Shown: positions 1 to 6,860 of the stretch, piece after piece | Layout: every line of letters begins with the position of its first letter | Position numbering within the stretch: the stretch's first letter is position 1 | Assembly (NCBI GenBank): GCA_021157485.1 | Contig: JAGGWO010000147.1 | Coordinates: 1-7,593 of the forward strand | DNA from: Sulfurimonas sp. | Lineage (GTDB): Bacteria; Campylobacterota; Campylobacteria; Campylobacterales; Sulfurimonadaceae | DNA: 7,593 nt | Reading direction: 5' to 3' | Position numbers and translations under genes: made by a program | Notes under the pieces: model-generated | Database searches by the model: none | Told to the model about the DNA's origin: nothing | What the model saw: the letters and a program-made list of their open reading frames with translations, nothing else

Positions 1-1225
1 CTTCAGGAATATCAATACTTCCATCTTCATTTTGGTTGTTTTCCATTATTGCTACTAATGTTCTACCAACTGCAAGAGCAGAACCGTTTAGTGTGTTTAC
101 AAACGTATTTTTCTTTCCGTCTTTATAACGGATTTTTGCACGTCTTGCTTGGAAGTCTCTTGTGTTTGAGATAGAAGAGATTTCGCGGTATTGGTCTTGT
201 CCTGGTAGCCACACTTCGATATCGACAGTCTTAGCAGCACTGAAACCTAAGTCACCAGTACATAATTGAACAATTCGATGAGGTAACTCTAAGGCTGTTA
301 ATATATCAGAAGCACAATCAATCATCTCGTTAAACACGATATCGCTTCTCTCCTCTTTTGTTATACAAACTAATTCAACTTTATGAAACTGGTGTTGTCT
401 TATCATTCCTCTTGTATCACGACCAGCGGCTCCTGCTTCTTTTCTGTAGCATGAAGTGTAACCTGTCATTTTAATTGGGAGTTCTTCATAAGGGATGATT
501 TCATCTTGAAAAAGGTTTGTAAGTGGAACTTCTGCCGTTGGAATCAAGAACATCTCTTGACCCTCTATCTTGTACAAATCATTTTCAAATTTTGGAAGTT
601 GACCTGTTCCTTCTAATGCTTTTCTATTTACCATGTGAGGAACGCTTATTTCATGGTAACCTCTTTTAGTATTAAAATTAAGCATGAAGTTTATAAGTGC
701 ACGTTCAAGCTTTGCACCCATGTTATAAGATACGCTAAAACGACTACCAGATAGTTTTGCCCCGCGTTCAAAGTCTATCCAACCGTTTTGTTCAGCTAAC
801 TCCCAGTGCTCTTTTGGAGTGAAGTTAAATGTAGCAGGAGTAAGTACTTTTTTAATCTCTACGTTATCATCTTCATCTTCACCATCTGGAACACTATCGT
901 CGGGTATGTTAGGAACAGCCATAGCAATTTTTTCTAACTCTTCTTGGCAGTTTCTTTGAATATCAAGTGCTTGGGCAATAACGATTTTATTTGCATCAAC
1001 TCTCGCTTTGAGTTCAGAGATATCCTTACCCTCACGTTTGTAAACACCAAACTCTTTACTCATTGCGTTTTGTGCAGCTTGAAGTGTTTCAAAACTAACT
1101 TTAGCAACTTTTAGTTCTTCATTTTTTATTTTTAGATTTTCCATCAAAGAGGCATCTACGCCTTTACGAGCAAGCTTTTTACTCACTCCGTCAAAATCTT
1201 TCTGTAGTAGTTTTAAATCAATCAT
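1..1225 (-). CDS. serS: Seryl-tRNA synthetase (3' end cut by window edge)
   Basis: Class II aminoacyl-tRNA synthetase that activates serine with ATP and charges tRNA-Ser (and tRNA-Sec where present) in the cytoplasm. The protein begins [11 protein letters not shown]. Residues about 1-105 form the charged helical arm that grips the long variable arm of tRNA-Ser. The catalytic core follows: motif 1 near residue 172 ([13 protein letters not shown]), the serine-binding TAEV near 229, motif 2 near 262 ([15 protein letters not shown]) and motif 3 near 382 ([17 protein letters not shown]). 408 codons are visible and reading stops at ...SIDIPE, so probably only about 6-15 residues are missing from a usual 415-425. 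An acidic stretch (DGEDEDD) lies between arm and core. The ATG start is supported by GGAAAG at 1228-1233, five bases upstream. It is divergent from the haem/HD-GYP gene. Identity is very secure. Confidence 0.97.
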   Translation of the reverse strand, partial: MIDLKLLQKDFDGVSKKLARKGVDASLMENLKIKNEELKVAKVSFETLQAAQNAMSKEFGVYKREGKDISELKARVDANKIVIAQALDIQRNCQEELEKIAMAVPNIPDDSVPDGEDEDDNVEIKKVLTPATFNFTPKEHWELAEQNGWIDFERGAKLSGSRFSVSYNMGAKLERALINFMLNFNTKRGYHEISVPHMVNRKALEGTGQLPKFENDLYKIEGQEMFLIPTAEVPLTNLFQDEIIPYEELPIKMTGYTSCYRKEAGAAGRDTRGMIRQHQFHKVELVCITKEERSDIVFNEMIDCASDILTALELPHRIVQLCTGDLGFSAAKTVDIEVWLPGQDQYREISSISNTRDFQARRAKIRYKDGKKNTFVNTLNGSALAVGRTLVAIMENNQNEDGSIDIPE

Positions 1226-1261
1226 ATCTTTCCAATATATATAGTATAAATAATTAATGTG

Positions 1262-1267
1262 ATTATA
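1262..1267 (-). promoter_or_regulatory. Probable serS -10 box
   Basis: On the minus strand this reads TATAAT in the context TTTTGATATAATC, a perfect -10 hexamer preceded by T-rich DNA as is typical of Campylobacterota sigma-70 promoters, which often lack a clear -35. It predicts a start near 1255 and a leader of about 30 bases before serS. A second, weaker TATACT (1243-1248) would give a very short leader and is less likely. Confidence 0.6.
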
Positions 1268-1297
1268 TCAAAATATATAAGAGAAAAAGGTGTTAGA

Positions 1298-1314
1298 TAG
1301 ATATTTAATATCTA
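1298..1314. repeat. Perfect 8-bp palindrome, candidate operator
   Basis: TAGATATT-T-AATATCTA is a perfect inverted repeat with a single central base. It sits between the serS and HD-GYP promoters. Its right arm occupies the place where the -35 of the HD-GYP promoter would be, and its centre is about 50 bases upstream of the predicted serS start. The symmetry and place fit a dimeric repressor or activator site. The region is AT-rich, so chance symmetry is possible, and no regulator family is recognised from the sequence. Confidence 0.35.
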
Positions 1315-1331
1315 CTGTGATATTATTGGGG

Positions 1332-1337
1332 TACAAT
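1332..1337 (+). promoter_or_regulatory. Probable -10 box of the haem/HD-GYP gene
   Basis: TACAAT in the context TTGGGGTACAATAG differs at one base from TATAAT. It predicts a start near 1344 and a leader of about 22 bases carrying the AAAAGG ribosome-binding site at 1352-1357, eight bases before the ATG. No good -35 is seen; a palindrome covers that position. Confidence 0.5.
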
Positions 1338-1365
1338 AGTATAAATATTATAAAAGGTTATAGTA

Positions 1366-3108
1366 ATGGGATATAAGGTACGCTTTATCAATAGAGTAGT
1401 TCTTATCGTTATGCTGATTTGGTCTCTTTTGATGTTAGTTGCAACCATAATTTCAATCTCTGATAATTATAGATATGCAGATAGACTAGCTAAACATGAA
1501 GCGATAGTGAGTGTTAAAAAAGATTTAGCATATCGTTCTTGGGTTGCATCTCATGGTGGCGTTTATGTTCCTATTACAGAAAAAACACCTCCGAATCCTT
1601 ACCTTGCCCATATACCAAACAGAGATGTGACGACTTCAGCAAATCAAAAACTAACACTTATGAATCCTGCATACACACTCTCTCAGATGATGAAAGATTA
1701 TACTAAACTTTATGGAACTAAAGGACATATAACAAGTCGAATCTTGATGAATCCTAAAAATAAACCTGATAGTTGGGAAGAAAAAGCACTTGAAGATTCT
1801 GAAATAACAGGTAAATCATCATTTACAAAAGCTTTTATCGATGGGGAAGAGTATTTTCGTTATCTGCGTCCTTTAGTGACTCAGCAGTCTTGTCTAAAGT
1901 GTCATGCATTTCAGGGTTATAAAGTTGGTGATATTCGTGGCGGTGTTTCTGTTTCAATACCTATGAAAGAGTTCTATGCAGAAGCTTTTGCTCATTCAAT
2001 CCGAAATTCTATAATAATTTTTCTGATATATATGCTTGGACTTGGAGTTATAGTATACGGAAAAAGAAAAGCTAAAGAGATTTTAGAAACAAAAATTAAG
2101 GACTATGAACAACATATATTCTCTTTGGTAAATATTATTGAAAAGAGAGATAGTTATACTGCTGGTCATACACAAAGAGTTGCAAAATACTCAGTGCTGA
2201 TAGCTAAAGAGATGGGATTTAACAAAGAAAAAGTAGATGATCTTTATAGAGCTTGTATGCTTCATGATATCGGAAAAATTTCAACACCAGACTCTATTCT
2301 TTTAAAACCGGGGAAATTAACAGCCTTGGAGTATGACATTATTAAAGAGCATGTTGTAGTGAGTTATGAGCTGCTTTGTAATGTTGATATATATAAAGAT
2401 ATTGCCGAAATTGTTCGTCATCACCACGAACATTATGATGGCAGTGGGTATCCTCAAGGTCTTAAAGGTGATGAGATTCCTATTTTGTCACAGATTATGA
2501 CGGTTGCAGATGCCTTTGATGCTATGACAACAAATAGAATATATAAAACTAGAAAAAGTGTAGAGACAGCCTTAACAGAGCTAAATGAATTAGGTTCTAA
2601 ACAGTTTCATGCTGAAGTTGTTAAAGCCGCAGTAGTCGCCTTAGAGTATATTGATATCGAGATGAATATTACACAAAGACCAAAAAGTAAAATAGAAAAA
2701 GAGAGATTTTCATACTTTTATAAAGATCAGGTAACAGGTGTTTACAATAAGGATTACTTAGAATTTGTTTTAGCTTACAATAATGCAGAAGAGTTCAATA
2801 TAAACTGTGTTCATACAGTTTACCTCCATAACTTTAATCAATATAATAAGAAAAATGGTTGGAGTGAAGGCGATGAGTTACTTAAAAGCTTTGCAAAAGT
2901 ATTGGATAATATAAATAAAAGTGACTTTGTTTTTAGAGTTTATGGAGATGATTTTATTATCTTAAATGAAGAGTATTTTGAGATAGAAGATAGTATTGAG
3001 AGTTTAGAAAAAGTTTTGATTGGTACAGGAGTGACAATGACGTATGAATATTTTAATATGAAAGAAGAAAGTATATACGATATCTCTGATTTAGAAAAGA
3101 GACTCTAA
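1366..3108 (+). CDS. Membrane sensor: periplasmic c-haem domain, HD-GYP phosphodiesterase, degenerate GGDEF
   Basis: A 580-residue signalling protein likely to break down cyclic-di-GMP in response to a periplasmic cue. An N-terminal membrane helix (about 10-31) is followed by a periplasmic region of about 180 residues resembling the DUF3365/Tll0287-like family. This contains one covalent haem site, C176-L-K-C179-H180, and ends in RGGVSVSIPM. A second helix (about 213-231) leads to the cytoplasm. The HD-GYP domain (about 250-430) has H268, the HD pair H300-D301 in HDIGK, H329, HHE at 353-355, D358, GYP at 361-363 and D382, so it looks catalytically intact. Residues about 447-580 are a degenerate GGDEF: DQVTGVYNKDYL matches the domain opening, EGDELL is kept, but the signature is Y526-GDDF, the metal Asp position is H488 and the end is short. 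Haem binding, activity and ligand (redox, NO, CO or O2) are inferred from family knowledge. The start follows AAAAGG. The gene converges on the MTHFR-like gene with overlapping stops. Confidence 0.88.
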   Translation: MGYKVRFINRVVLIVMLIWSLLMLVATIISISDNYRYADRLAKHEAIVSVKKDLAYRSWVASHGGVYVPITEKTPPNPYLAHIPNRDVTTSANQKLTLMNPAYTLSQMMKDYTKLYGTKGHITSRILMNPKNKPDSWEEKALEDSEITGKSSFTKAFIDGEEYFRYLRPLVTQQSCLKCHAFQGYKVGDIRGGVSVSIPMKEFYAEAFAHSIRNSIIIFLIYMLGLGVIVYGKRKAKEILETKIKDYEQHIFSLVNIIEKRDSYTAGHTQRVAKYSVLIAKEMGFNKEKVDDLYRACMLHDIGKISTPDSILLKPGKLTALEYDIIKEHVVVSYELLCNVDIYKDIAEIVRHHHEHYDGSGYPQGLKGDEIPILSQIMTVADAFDAMTTNRIYKTRKSVETALTELNELGSKQFHAEVVKAAVVALEYIDIEMNITQRPKSKIEKERFSYFYKDQVTGVYNKDYLEFVLAYNNAEEFNINCVHTVYLHNFNQYNKKNGWSEGDELLKSFAKVLDNINKSDFVFRVYGDDFIILNEEYFEIEDSIESLEKVLIGTGVTMTYEYFNMKEESIYDISDLEKRL

Positions 3109-4016
3109 GTCAGAATGTCTCTTGCTAATTTGAACTGGTTTGCAGTCATTAAATGTAATTTAGGGTGAAGAGTTTTTAACTCCTCAAAAAGAGTTTTGCT
3201 GAGTTCATAACCAACTTTGTACTCTTCTTCCACACTCTTTGCGTTTGCAACTCTTAGAGCTTCTATCCAGCTATCTGGAACATTAATGCCGGGAACGTGG
3301 GCAGATAAAAACTGTGCAGTTCTTAGTTTAGTGATAGGAAATACTCCAAGAATAAGTTGGGTATCTTTGTTTTCATTGCAACACTCTTTGTTTGCTGCTG
3401 CGTTTAATTCAAGCAGTAGTTTTGCATTTTCTACGTTATACACAGGTTGAGTGATAATCCCAATCGCACCATGTTTGATTTTTTTCTGCATCTTCTTTTG
3501 TAGTGTTTTTGGATTTTTTGCAAATGAGTTAACTACAGCAAAAGGATGAATGTGCTCTGGTGCATGTGTAAAAGGTTTTCCTGCATAGTCCATACCAGAG
3601 TTAAACGCAGAGATGATATCTAAAAGAAGTGAACTGTCAGCTTCAAAAACACCTTTAGCGTGAGGCTGATCAGATATAGTTGCAGGGTCACCAGTCAGTG
3701 CTAAAATAGCTCTAATATCTACTTCATTAGCACCAAGCAGATCAGACTGAAGTGCTATTTTGTTTCTATCTCTCATGCTCATGGTAGCAATTACAGGTTT
3801 GTGAAATCTCTCTTGAAGCATTTTTGCAGCGAATAGGGCATTGTACTTTAGTTTTGCAAGTGGGTTATCTGTAGTTGAGAACCCATCTACTAAATTATGT
3901 AGTCCCAACTCTTCTATCTTGTCAATCGTTGGAGAAAATTGAGCAGAGTGCCCAGGAGTAGTCTCTAGAGTTATATATGTGCCGTTATGCAGCTTATCTA
4001 TGAGTGTGTCAAACAA
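3105..4016 (-). CDS. Methylenetetrahydrofolate reductase family protein (divergent MetF-like)
   Basis: A 303-residue TIM-barrel flavoprotein of the MTHFR family, close in length to E. coli MetF (296). MetF reduces 5,10-methylene-THF to 5-methyl-THF for methionine synthesis. Family marks are present in order: E18 in ITLETTP (position of the catalytic Glu), ATMSMRDRN near 77-85, ILALTGDP with D110, IITQPVYN with Q190, PITKLRTAQFL near 227-237 and PGINVP near 242-247. The usual FEFFPP signature is replaced by LETTPGHS, so it may be a paralog with a different partner or substrate rather than the main MetF; this is inference and metF is not assigned. Translation starts at TTG, supported by AGGA six bases upstream and by homologous-looking sequence from residue 2 on; no in-frame ATG lies near. 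It diverges from serB, sharing a very compact promoter region. Confidence 0.8.
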   Translation of the reverse strand: MFDTLIDKLHNGTYITLETTPGHSAQFSPTIDKIEELGLHNLVDGFSTTDNPLAKLKYNALFAAKMLQERFHKPVIATMSMRDRNKIALQSDLLGANEVDIRAILALTGDPATISDQPHAKGVFEADSSLLLDIISAFNSGMDYAGKPFTHAPEHIHPFAVVNSFAKNPKTLQKKMQKKIKHGAIGIITQPVYNVENAKLLLELNAAANKECCNENKDTQLILGVFPITKLRTAQFLSAHVPGINVPDSWIEALRVANAKSVEEEYKVGYELSKTLFEELKTLHPKLHLMTANQFKLARDILT

Positions 4017-4033
4017 AAAAAGTCCTATTTCGC

Positions 4034-4039
4034 TATAAT
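4034..4039 (+). promoter_or_regulatory. Probable serB -10 box
   Basis: A perfect TATAAT in the context TTTCGCTATAATTGCG. The predicted start near 4046 lies inside the -10 box of the divergent MTHFR-like gene. The resulting serB leader is about 24 bases and contains the AGAGAG ribosome-binding site (4057-4062). No convincing -35 is seen. Confidence 0.65.
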
Positions 4040-4045
4040 TGCGAC

Positions 4046-4051
4046 ATTATA
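4046..4051 (-). promoter_or_regulatory. Probable extended -10 box of the MTHFR-like gene
   Basis: On the minus strand this reads TTTTGTTATAATG, a perfect extended -10 (TGnTATAAT). The predicted start near 4039 falls in the serB -10 box. It gives a leader of about 23 bases that carries AGGA before the TTG start codon. Confidence 0.65.
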
Positions 4052-4069
4052 ACAAAAGAGAGATTATAT

Positions 4070-4693
4070 ATGCTAAAACTAGCCGTTTTTGATTTTGATT
4101 CAACGCTTATGGATGGAGAAACTATAGATTTCTTTGCCGAGGAGTTGGGAATTGGTGAAGAGGTTGCTCTTATTACTGAAGAGGCAATGAGTGGAAGACT
4201 TGATTTTTTTGAGTCACTACAACAGAGAGTAGGGCTTTTAAAAGGGCTTGATTACTCAGTAGTAGAGAAGATTAGTCATAATCTGCCATATATGCCTGGA
4301 GCGGTAGAGACAATTGCTGAGCTCAAAAAACGCGGTATTAAAGTTGTATGCTTTAGCGGTGGTTTTAGAACTGCAACATCTTACGCAAAAGATATACTTG
4401 GCTATGATGCAGATTTTTCAAATGCACTGCACCATAAAGATGGAAAACTTACAGGACTTGTAGGTGGAGATATGATGTTTAACTTCTCTAAAGGTGATAT
4501 GTTGCAACGTTTGCAAAATATCCTTGGTGTAAGCGAAGAAGAGACACTGGTATGTGGAGATGGAGCAAATGATTTAAGTATGTTTGCTCACGCAGGAACT
4601 AGAGTTGCGTTTTGCGCAAGAGATATACTCAAACGTGAGGCAAATATAGTTATAGAAACTAAAGATTTAACTCAAATATTAGAAAAAATATAA
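4070..4693 (+). CDS. serB: Phosphoserine phosphatase
   Basis: Haloacid-dehalogenase-superfamily phosphatase that hydrolyses O-phospho-L-serine to serine, the last step of the phosphorylated serine pathway, in the cytoplasm. The 207-residue protein has every HAD motif: D8-F-D10-S-T at the N-terminus (D8 nucleophile, D10 acid/base), S96-G-G in motif II, K141 in SKGDML, and G163-D-G-A-N-D168 in motif IV. The cap domain after motif I (EELGIGEEV...) is the short type of SerB. The length equals that of compact Helicobacter/Campylobacter SerB and lacks the N-terminal ACT-like extension of E. coli SerB. The frame is open back to 4004, but the ATG at 4070 is chosen because the HAD core begins directly there, AGAGAG lies seven bases upstream, and the promoter lies inside the longer reading. 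Operon with the small downstream gene. Confidence 0.93.
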   Translation: MLKLAVFDFDSTLMDGETIDFFAEELGIGEEVALITEEAMSGRLDFFESLQQRVGLLKGLDYSVVEKISHNLPYMPGAVETIAELKKRGIKVVCFSGGFRTATSYAKDILGYDADFSNALHHKDGKLTGLVGGDMMFNFSKGDMLQRLQNILGVSEEETLVCGDGANDLSMFAHAGTRVAFCARDILKREANIVIETKDLTQILEKI

Positions 4694-4701
4694 GGAATAG
4701 A

Positions 4702-5013
4702 ATGTTAGAAAGTACAGTATGGAGACAGTATCATAATGATAACAGTTTCAGACAAAAAGTAAGTGAGTTTTGTGTTTTACAAAGTGAAGATTTAATAGAA
4801 AATGACAAAGATTTATATGCAGTTTTAAAAGCTAAACTTACAAAAAAAGAGTTGAAACTTTTTGCTATGGATACAGCAGGTATCGATGAAGCAGAGATAA
4901 AAGCTGATTTGTCTTTAGATGATGAAGGTCTTAAAAAGGCAAAATTTAAACTATATAAGAAGCTAAAACAAGATAAAACGCGTCTAAGTTTTAGAGCAAG
5001 TAATTTCGAGTAA
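4702..5013 (+). CDS. Small conserved-looking protein with a sigma region-4-like helix-turn-helix
   Basis: A 103-residue, highly charged cytoplasmic protein without signal or membrane segment; no named family is recognised. Residues about 46-90 follow the spacing of a sigma-70 region 4 / ECF-type HTH: L46, E50, then AGIDEAEIKADLSLDDEGLK, then a basic helix ending YKKLK. This aligns gap-free with a typical GLSYEEIAEILGISEGTVK pattern and its following basic helix, but the glycine of the turn is missing, so DNA binding is a hypothesis. The N-terminal 45 residues are predicted helical with no known motif. The AAGGA ribosome-binding site (4692-4696) overlaps the serB stop and only eight bases separate the genes, so they are almost certainly co-transcribed and perhaps translationally coupled. 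A hairpin follows immediately after the stop. That this is a real gene is well supported; its function is not. Confidence 0.8.
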   Translation: MLESTVWRQYHNDNSFRQKVSEFCVLQSEDLIENDKDLYAVLKAKLTKKELKLFAMDTAGIDEAEIKADLSLDDEGLKKAKFKLYKKLKQDKTRLSFRASNFE

Positions 5014-5036
5014 AGATTCAAGACTCTCTTGAATCT
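5014..5036. terminator. Hairpin between convergent genes, probable bidirectional terminator
   Basis: A perfect 9-bp stem (AGATTCAAG / CTTGAATCT) with a five-base loop starts right after the stop of the small HTH-like gene and fills the 25-base gap to the stop of the convergent propeller gene. Neither side has a strong U-tract (AACTACTT on plus, TTTACTCG on minus), so termination may be inefficient or factor-assisted. Confidence 0.6.
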
Positions 5037-5038
5037 AA

Positions 5039-6751
5039 CTACTTAAGTATAATTTTAAACGCAACTCTTCTAGATTTTTCTCTATCCTCACTATCATTTA
5101 ACATCATTTTTTTAGAGTAACTAAACCCACTGCCTCTAAGTATTTTAGAGAGATTTATTTGTGTCGGCTTACTCTGATTTAGGAAAATATAACTCAGAGT
5201 TGAAAAAGAGCGATTGATTGAAAGTTTTTCATTTTTGACGTAGCCCTTAGCAAAATTTTCTGTTCCCCACTCACTAGAAGTGTGTCCATTGATTTCTAAA
5301 GTGTTTATCTGCTCTTTATTGGCATTTAAAAATGGTACTAATTTTTTAGAAAATCCATCTAGAAATAGTTTTTGTTTATCGGTTAATTTATACTCACCAA
5401 CTTTAAAGTACAGAGATTTATCTATTAGCTCTATTGTTAAATCTTCTTTGATTGTAATTATATGTTCATCAATCTCTTTTTTAAATATATCACATAGCTT
5501 TTGATAAAAGTTAGTTACATTTGTAGAGATCTGAGCAAGTGTACCATCACGATTAAACTTTGCGATCCACATGTTTGTCTCTTGAGAGTTATTGTTAGTA
5601 TGAACACCTGCAGCTGCAGCTTGAGAGTTATGAAGTATCGTAACCGCGTTAAAGAGGTCATATTGATCTTGTCCGTAATGCTCTTGATTTCTCATTGTAA
5701 GATGTGAATCTAAAATCATTACAAGTCCATCAGTGTTGTATGTGTCTTTTACATAGCCAACACCAATAAAACTACCATCTGAGAACTCTTTTATATCATT
5801 TAAAGTACTTGGATAAGTTGTAAATATCTTTTTATCAATAAGTACATTTTTATAGAGGTCAAACTTTATAAGTCTGATCTGCTCTTTTTGCATATTGTTA
5901 TATTCACTCAGTGCTAGAACAAAGTTATTGTCACGTAGTCTAATTATTTTTCTAGGTGTAACAAGGTTTTCACTTTTGTAATGTTTTAACCACATTCTAT
6001 TACCATTTTCAGTTATACGCATAAGTGTGACATTTTTATTTTTATCGTAAGAAGTTGTGCTTACCACAATGATAGAGCCATCTCTCGCTTCTGAGGCATC
6101 AATCCCTCTATCATCATACTTTGTACCATACTTCTTACTCCAAAGTTTAGCGCCATCTTTTGAAAATCTAGTGATGTATATATCATTTTTACCAAGACCA
6201 GTCTCAAACATACTGTCATGAGCTGAACGTGAGGTAACCGACGAGCCAACAGCCAAAACACCACCATCACTCATAAGAATAAGATTGTTCATTCTGTCAT
6301 AATTTTTAGTACCAAAGGTTTTGTTGAAAATTATGTTTCCATTCGAATCTAACTTGAGTATCAGCAAATCACCATCCAGAGTATACCCGCCAATATAGTA
6401 GCCATTAGCTGGAGTTTTTGCGAGTGCTACAGCCTCTGTAAATCGTGAGAGTTTAGTTGCTTTTGAGAGAACAACTTCTGCTTTGTTATTTAACTTCAGC
6501 AGATGAATTTGTGAGCCATGTTTATTTGAAACGCTTGATAGGTAGTCAAAGGCATTTGTGTAAGTTTTACTAGTATGAGAATTTTGTTTAAACTCTCTAG
6601 AGAAACCAACAGCACTAATACTCCTGTCATAATCTTCCGTGATGTCAAAAAGAGCGTCACTAAAAGGTTTGTCGATAATTACAGAGTAATCAGATGTTTT
6701 AGAATATAAAGATGAGAGTAATAGTAAAGTTAAAAATATAATTTGTTTCAT
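5039..6751 (-). CDS. Secreted beta-propeller protein with C-terminal OmpA-like domain
   Basis: A 570-residue exported protein. Residues 1-17 (MKQIIFLTLLLLSSLYS) are a signal peptide; there is no lipobox cysteine. Residues about 35-410 contain repeats of about 50 residues with the pattern hxhhKhd-x-x-G-x-hxxxKxyGtxxyDxxxxhxxxxDGGxhhhG, with the reference K/R at about 86, 133, 195, 245, 296, (346) and 398. The N-terminal YDRSISAVGFS would complete the last half-repeat (MWIAKFNRDGTL), giving a closed propeller of about seven blades. Residues about 435-570 resemble an OmpA/MotB-type peptidoglycan-binding domain: hydrophobic LTIELIDKSLYF, INGHTSSEWG, SINRSFS and a final NDSEDREKSRRVAFKI. Likely role: envelope protein tethered to peptidoglycan and presenting a propeller for binding; partner unknown. 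The ribosome-binding site is weak, but the signal peptide fixes the start. It converges on the serB operon and lies downstream of rpsR with its own probable promoter. Confidence 0.8.
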   Translation of the reverse strand: MKQIIFLTLLLLSSLYSKTSDYSVIIDKPFSDALFDITEDYDRSISAVGFSREFKQNSHTSKTYTNAFDYLSSVSNKHGSQIHLLKLNNKAEVVLSKATKLSRFTEAVALAKTPANGYYIGGYTLDGDLLILKLDSNGNIIFNKTFGTKNYDRMNNLILMSDGGVLAVGSSVTSRSAHDSMFETGLGKNDIYITRFSKDGAKLWSKKYGTKYDDRGIDASEARDGSIIVVSTTSYDKNKNVTLMRITENGNRMWLKHYKSENLVTPRKIIRLRDNNFVLALSEYNNMQKEQIRLIKFDLYKNVLIDKKIFTTYPSTLNDIKEFSDGSFIGVGYVKDTYNTDGLVMILDSHLTMRNQEHYGQDQYDLFNAVTILHNSQAAAAGVHTNNNSQETNMWIAKFNRDGTLAQISTNVTNFYQKLCDIFKKEIDEHIITIKEDLTIELIDKSLYFKVGEYKLTDKQKLFLDGFSKKLVPFLNANKEQINTLEINGHTSSEWGTENFAKGYVKNEKLSINRSFSTLSYIFLNQSKPTQINLSKILRGSGFSYSKKMMLNDSEDREKSRRVAFKIILK

Positions 6752-6771
6752 TAGAGTACTTTTTTACTTTT

Positions 6772-6777
6772 TATATA
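6772..6777 (-). promoter_or_regulatory. Probable -10 box of the propeller-OmpA gene
   Basis: The minus strand reads TTTTTTGCTATATAAAAAG, a TATATA/TATAAA-type -10 with T-rich upstream DNA. It predicts a short leader of about 15 bases. No clear Shine-Dalgarno is present before the ATG (AAAAAAGTACTCTA). Confidence 0.45.
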
Positions 6778-6836
6778 GCAAAAAATATTCCTAATTTATG
6801 ACGTTGATAATTTAAGGGAGTGTTGTTTAAAGTAGA

Positions 6837-6852
6837 TGGTGCAAAAGCACCA
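6837..6852 (-). terminator. Small hairpin after rpsR, possible terminator of the ssb-rpsR operon
   Basis: On the minus strand TGGTGC-TTTT-GCACCA forms a 6-bp GC-containing stem with a tetraloop, beginning about eight bases after the rpsR stop. It is followed by TCTACTTTAAAC, only a poor U-tract. The position fits a terminator separating the ribosomal operon from the propeller gene; some read-through is likely. Confidence 0.5.
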
Positions 6853-6860
6853 GGAAAAAC

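Noticed and set aside
3217..3450. 77-codon open frame on the plus strand inside the MTHFR-like gene
   Set aside because: Fully antisense to a gene with clear family motifs; no ribosome-binding site or recognisable product.
4004..4069. N-terminal extension of serB by 22 codons
   Set aside because: It would start inside the MTHFR-like gene upstream of the serB -10 box, and the HAD core begins exactly at the ATG at 4070.
4731..5021. 96-codon open frame on the minus strand opposite the small gene after serB
   Set aside because: The plus-strand frame has a good ribosome-binding site, operon spacing and a terminal hairpin; the minus frame has a Ser/Lys/Phe-rich shadow composition and crosses the hairpin.
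5280..5707. Two short plus-strand open frames (5280-5504 and 5501-5707)
   Set aside because: Antisense to the OmpA/propeller gene and without signals or family resemblance.
6061..6270. 69-codon minus-strand open frame within the propeller gene
   Set aside because: Out-of-frame shadow of a repeat-containing coding region whose own frame is continuous.
5039..6751. Considered a lipoprotein or a PQQ-dependent dehydrogenase-type propeller
   Set aside because: No cysteine follows the signal peptide, and no quinone-binding or catalytic motif of PQQ enzymes is visible in the repeats.
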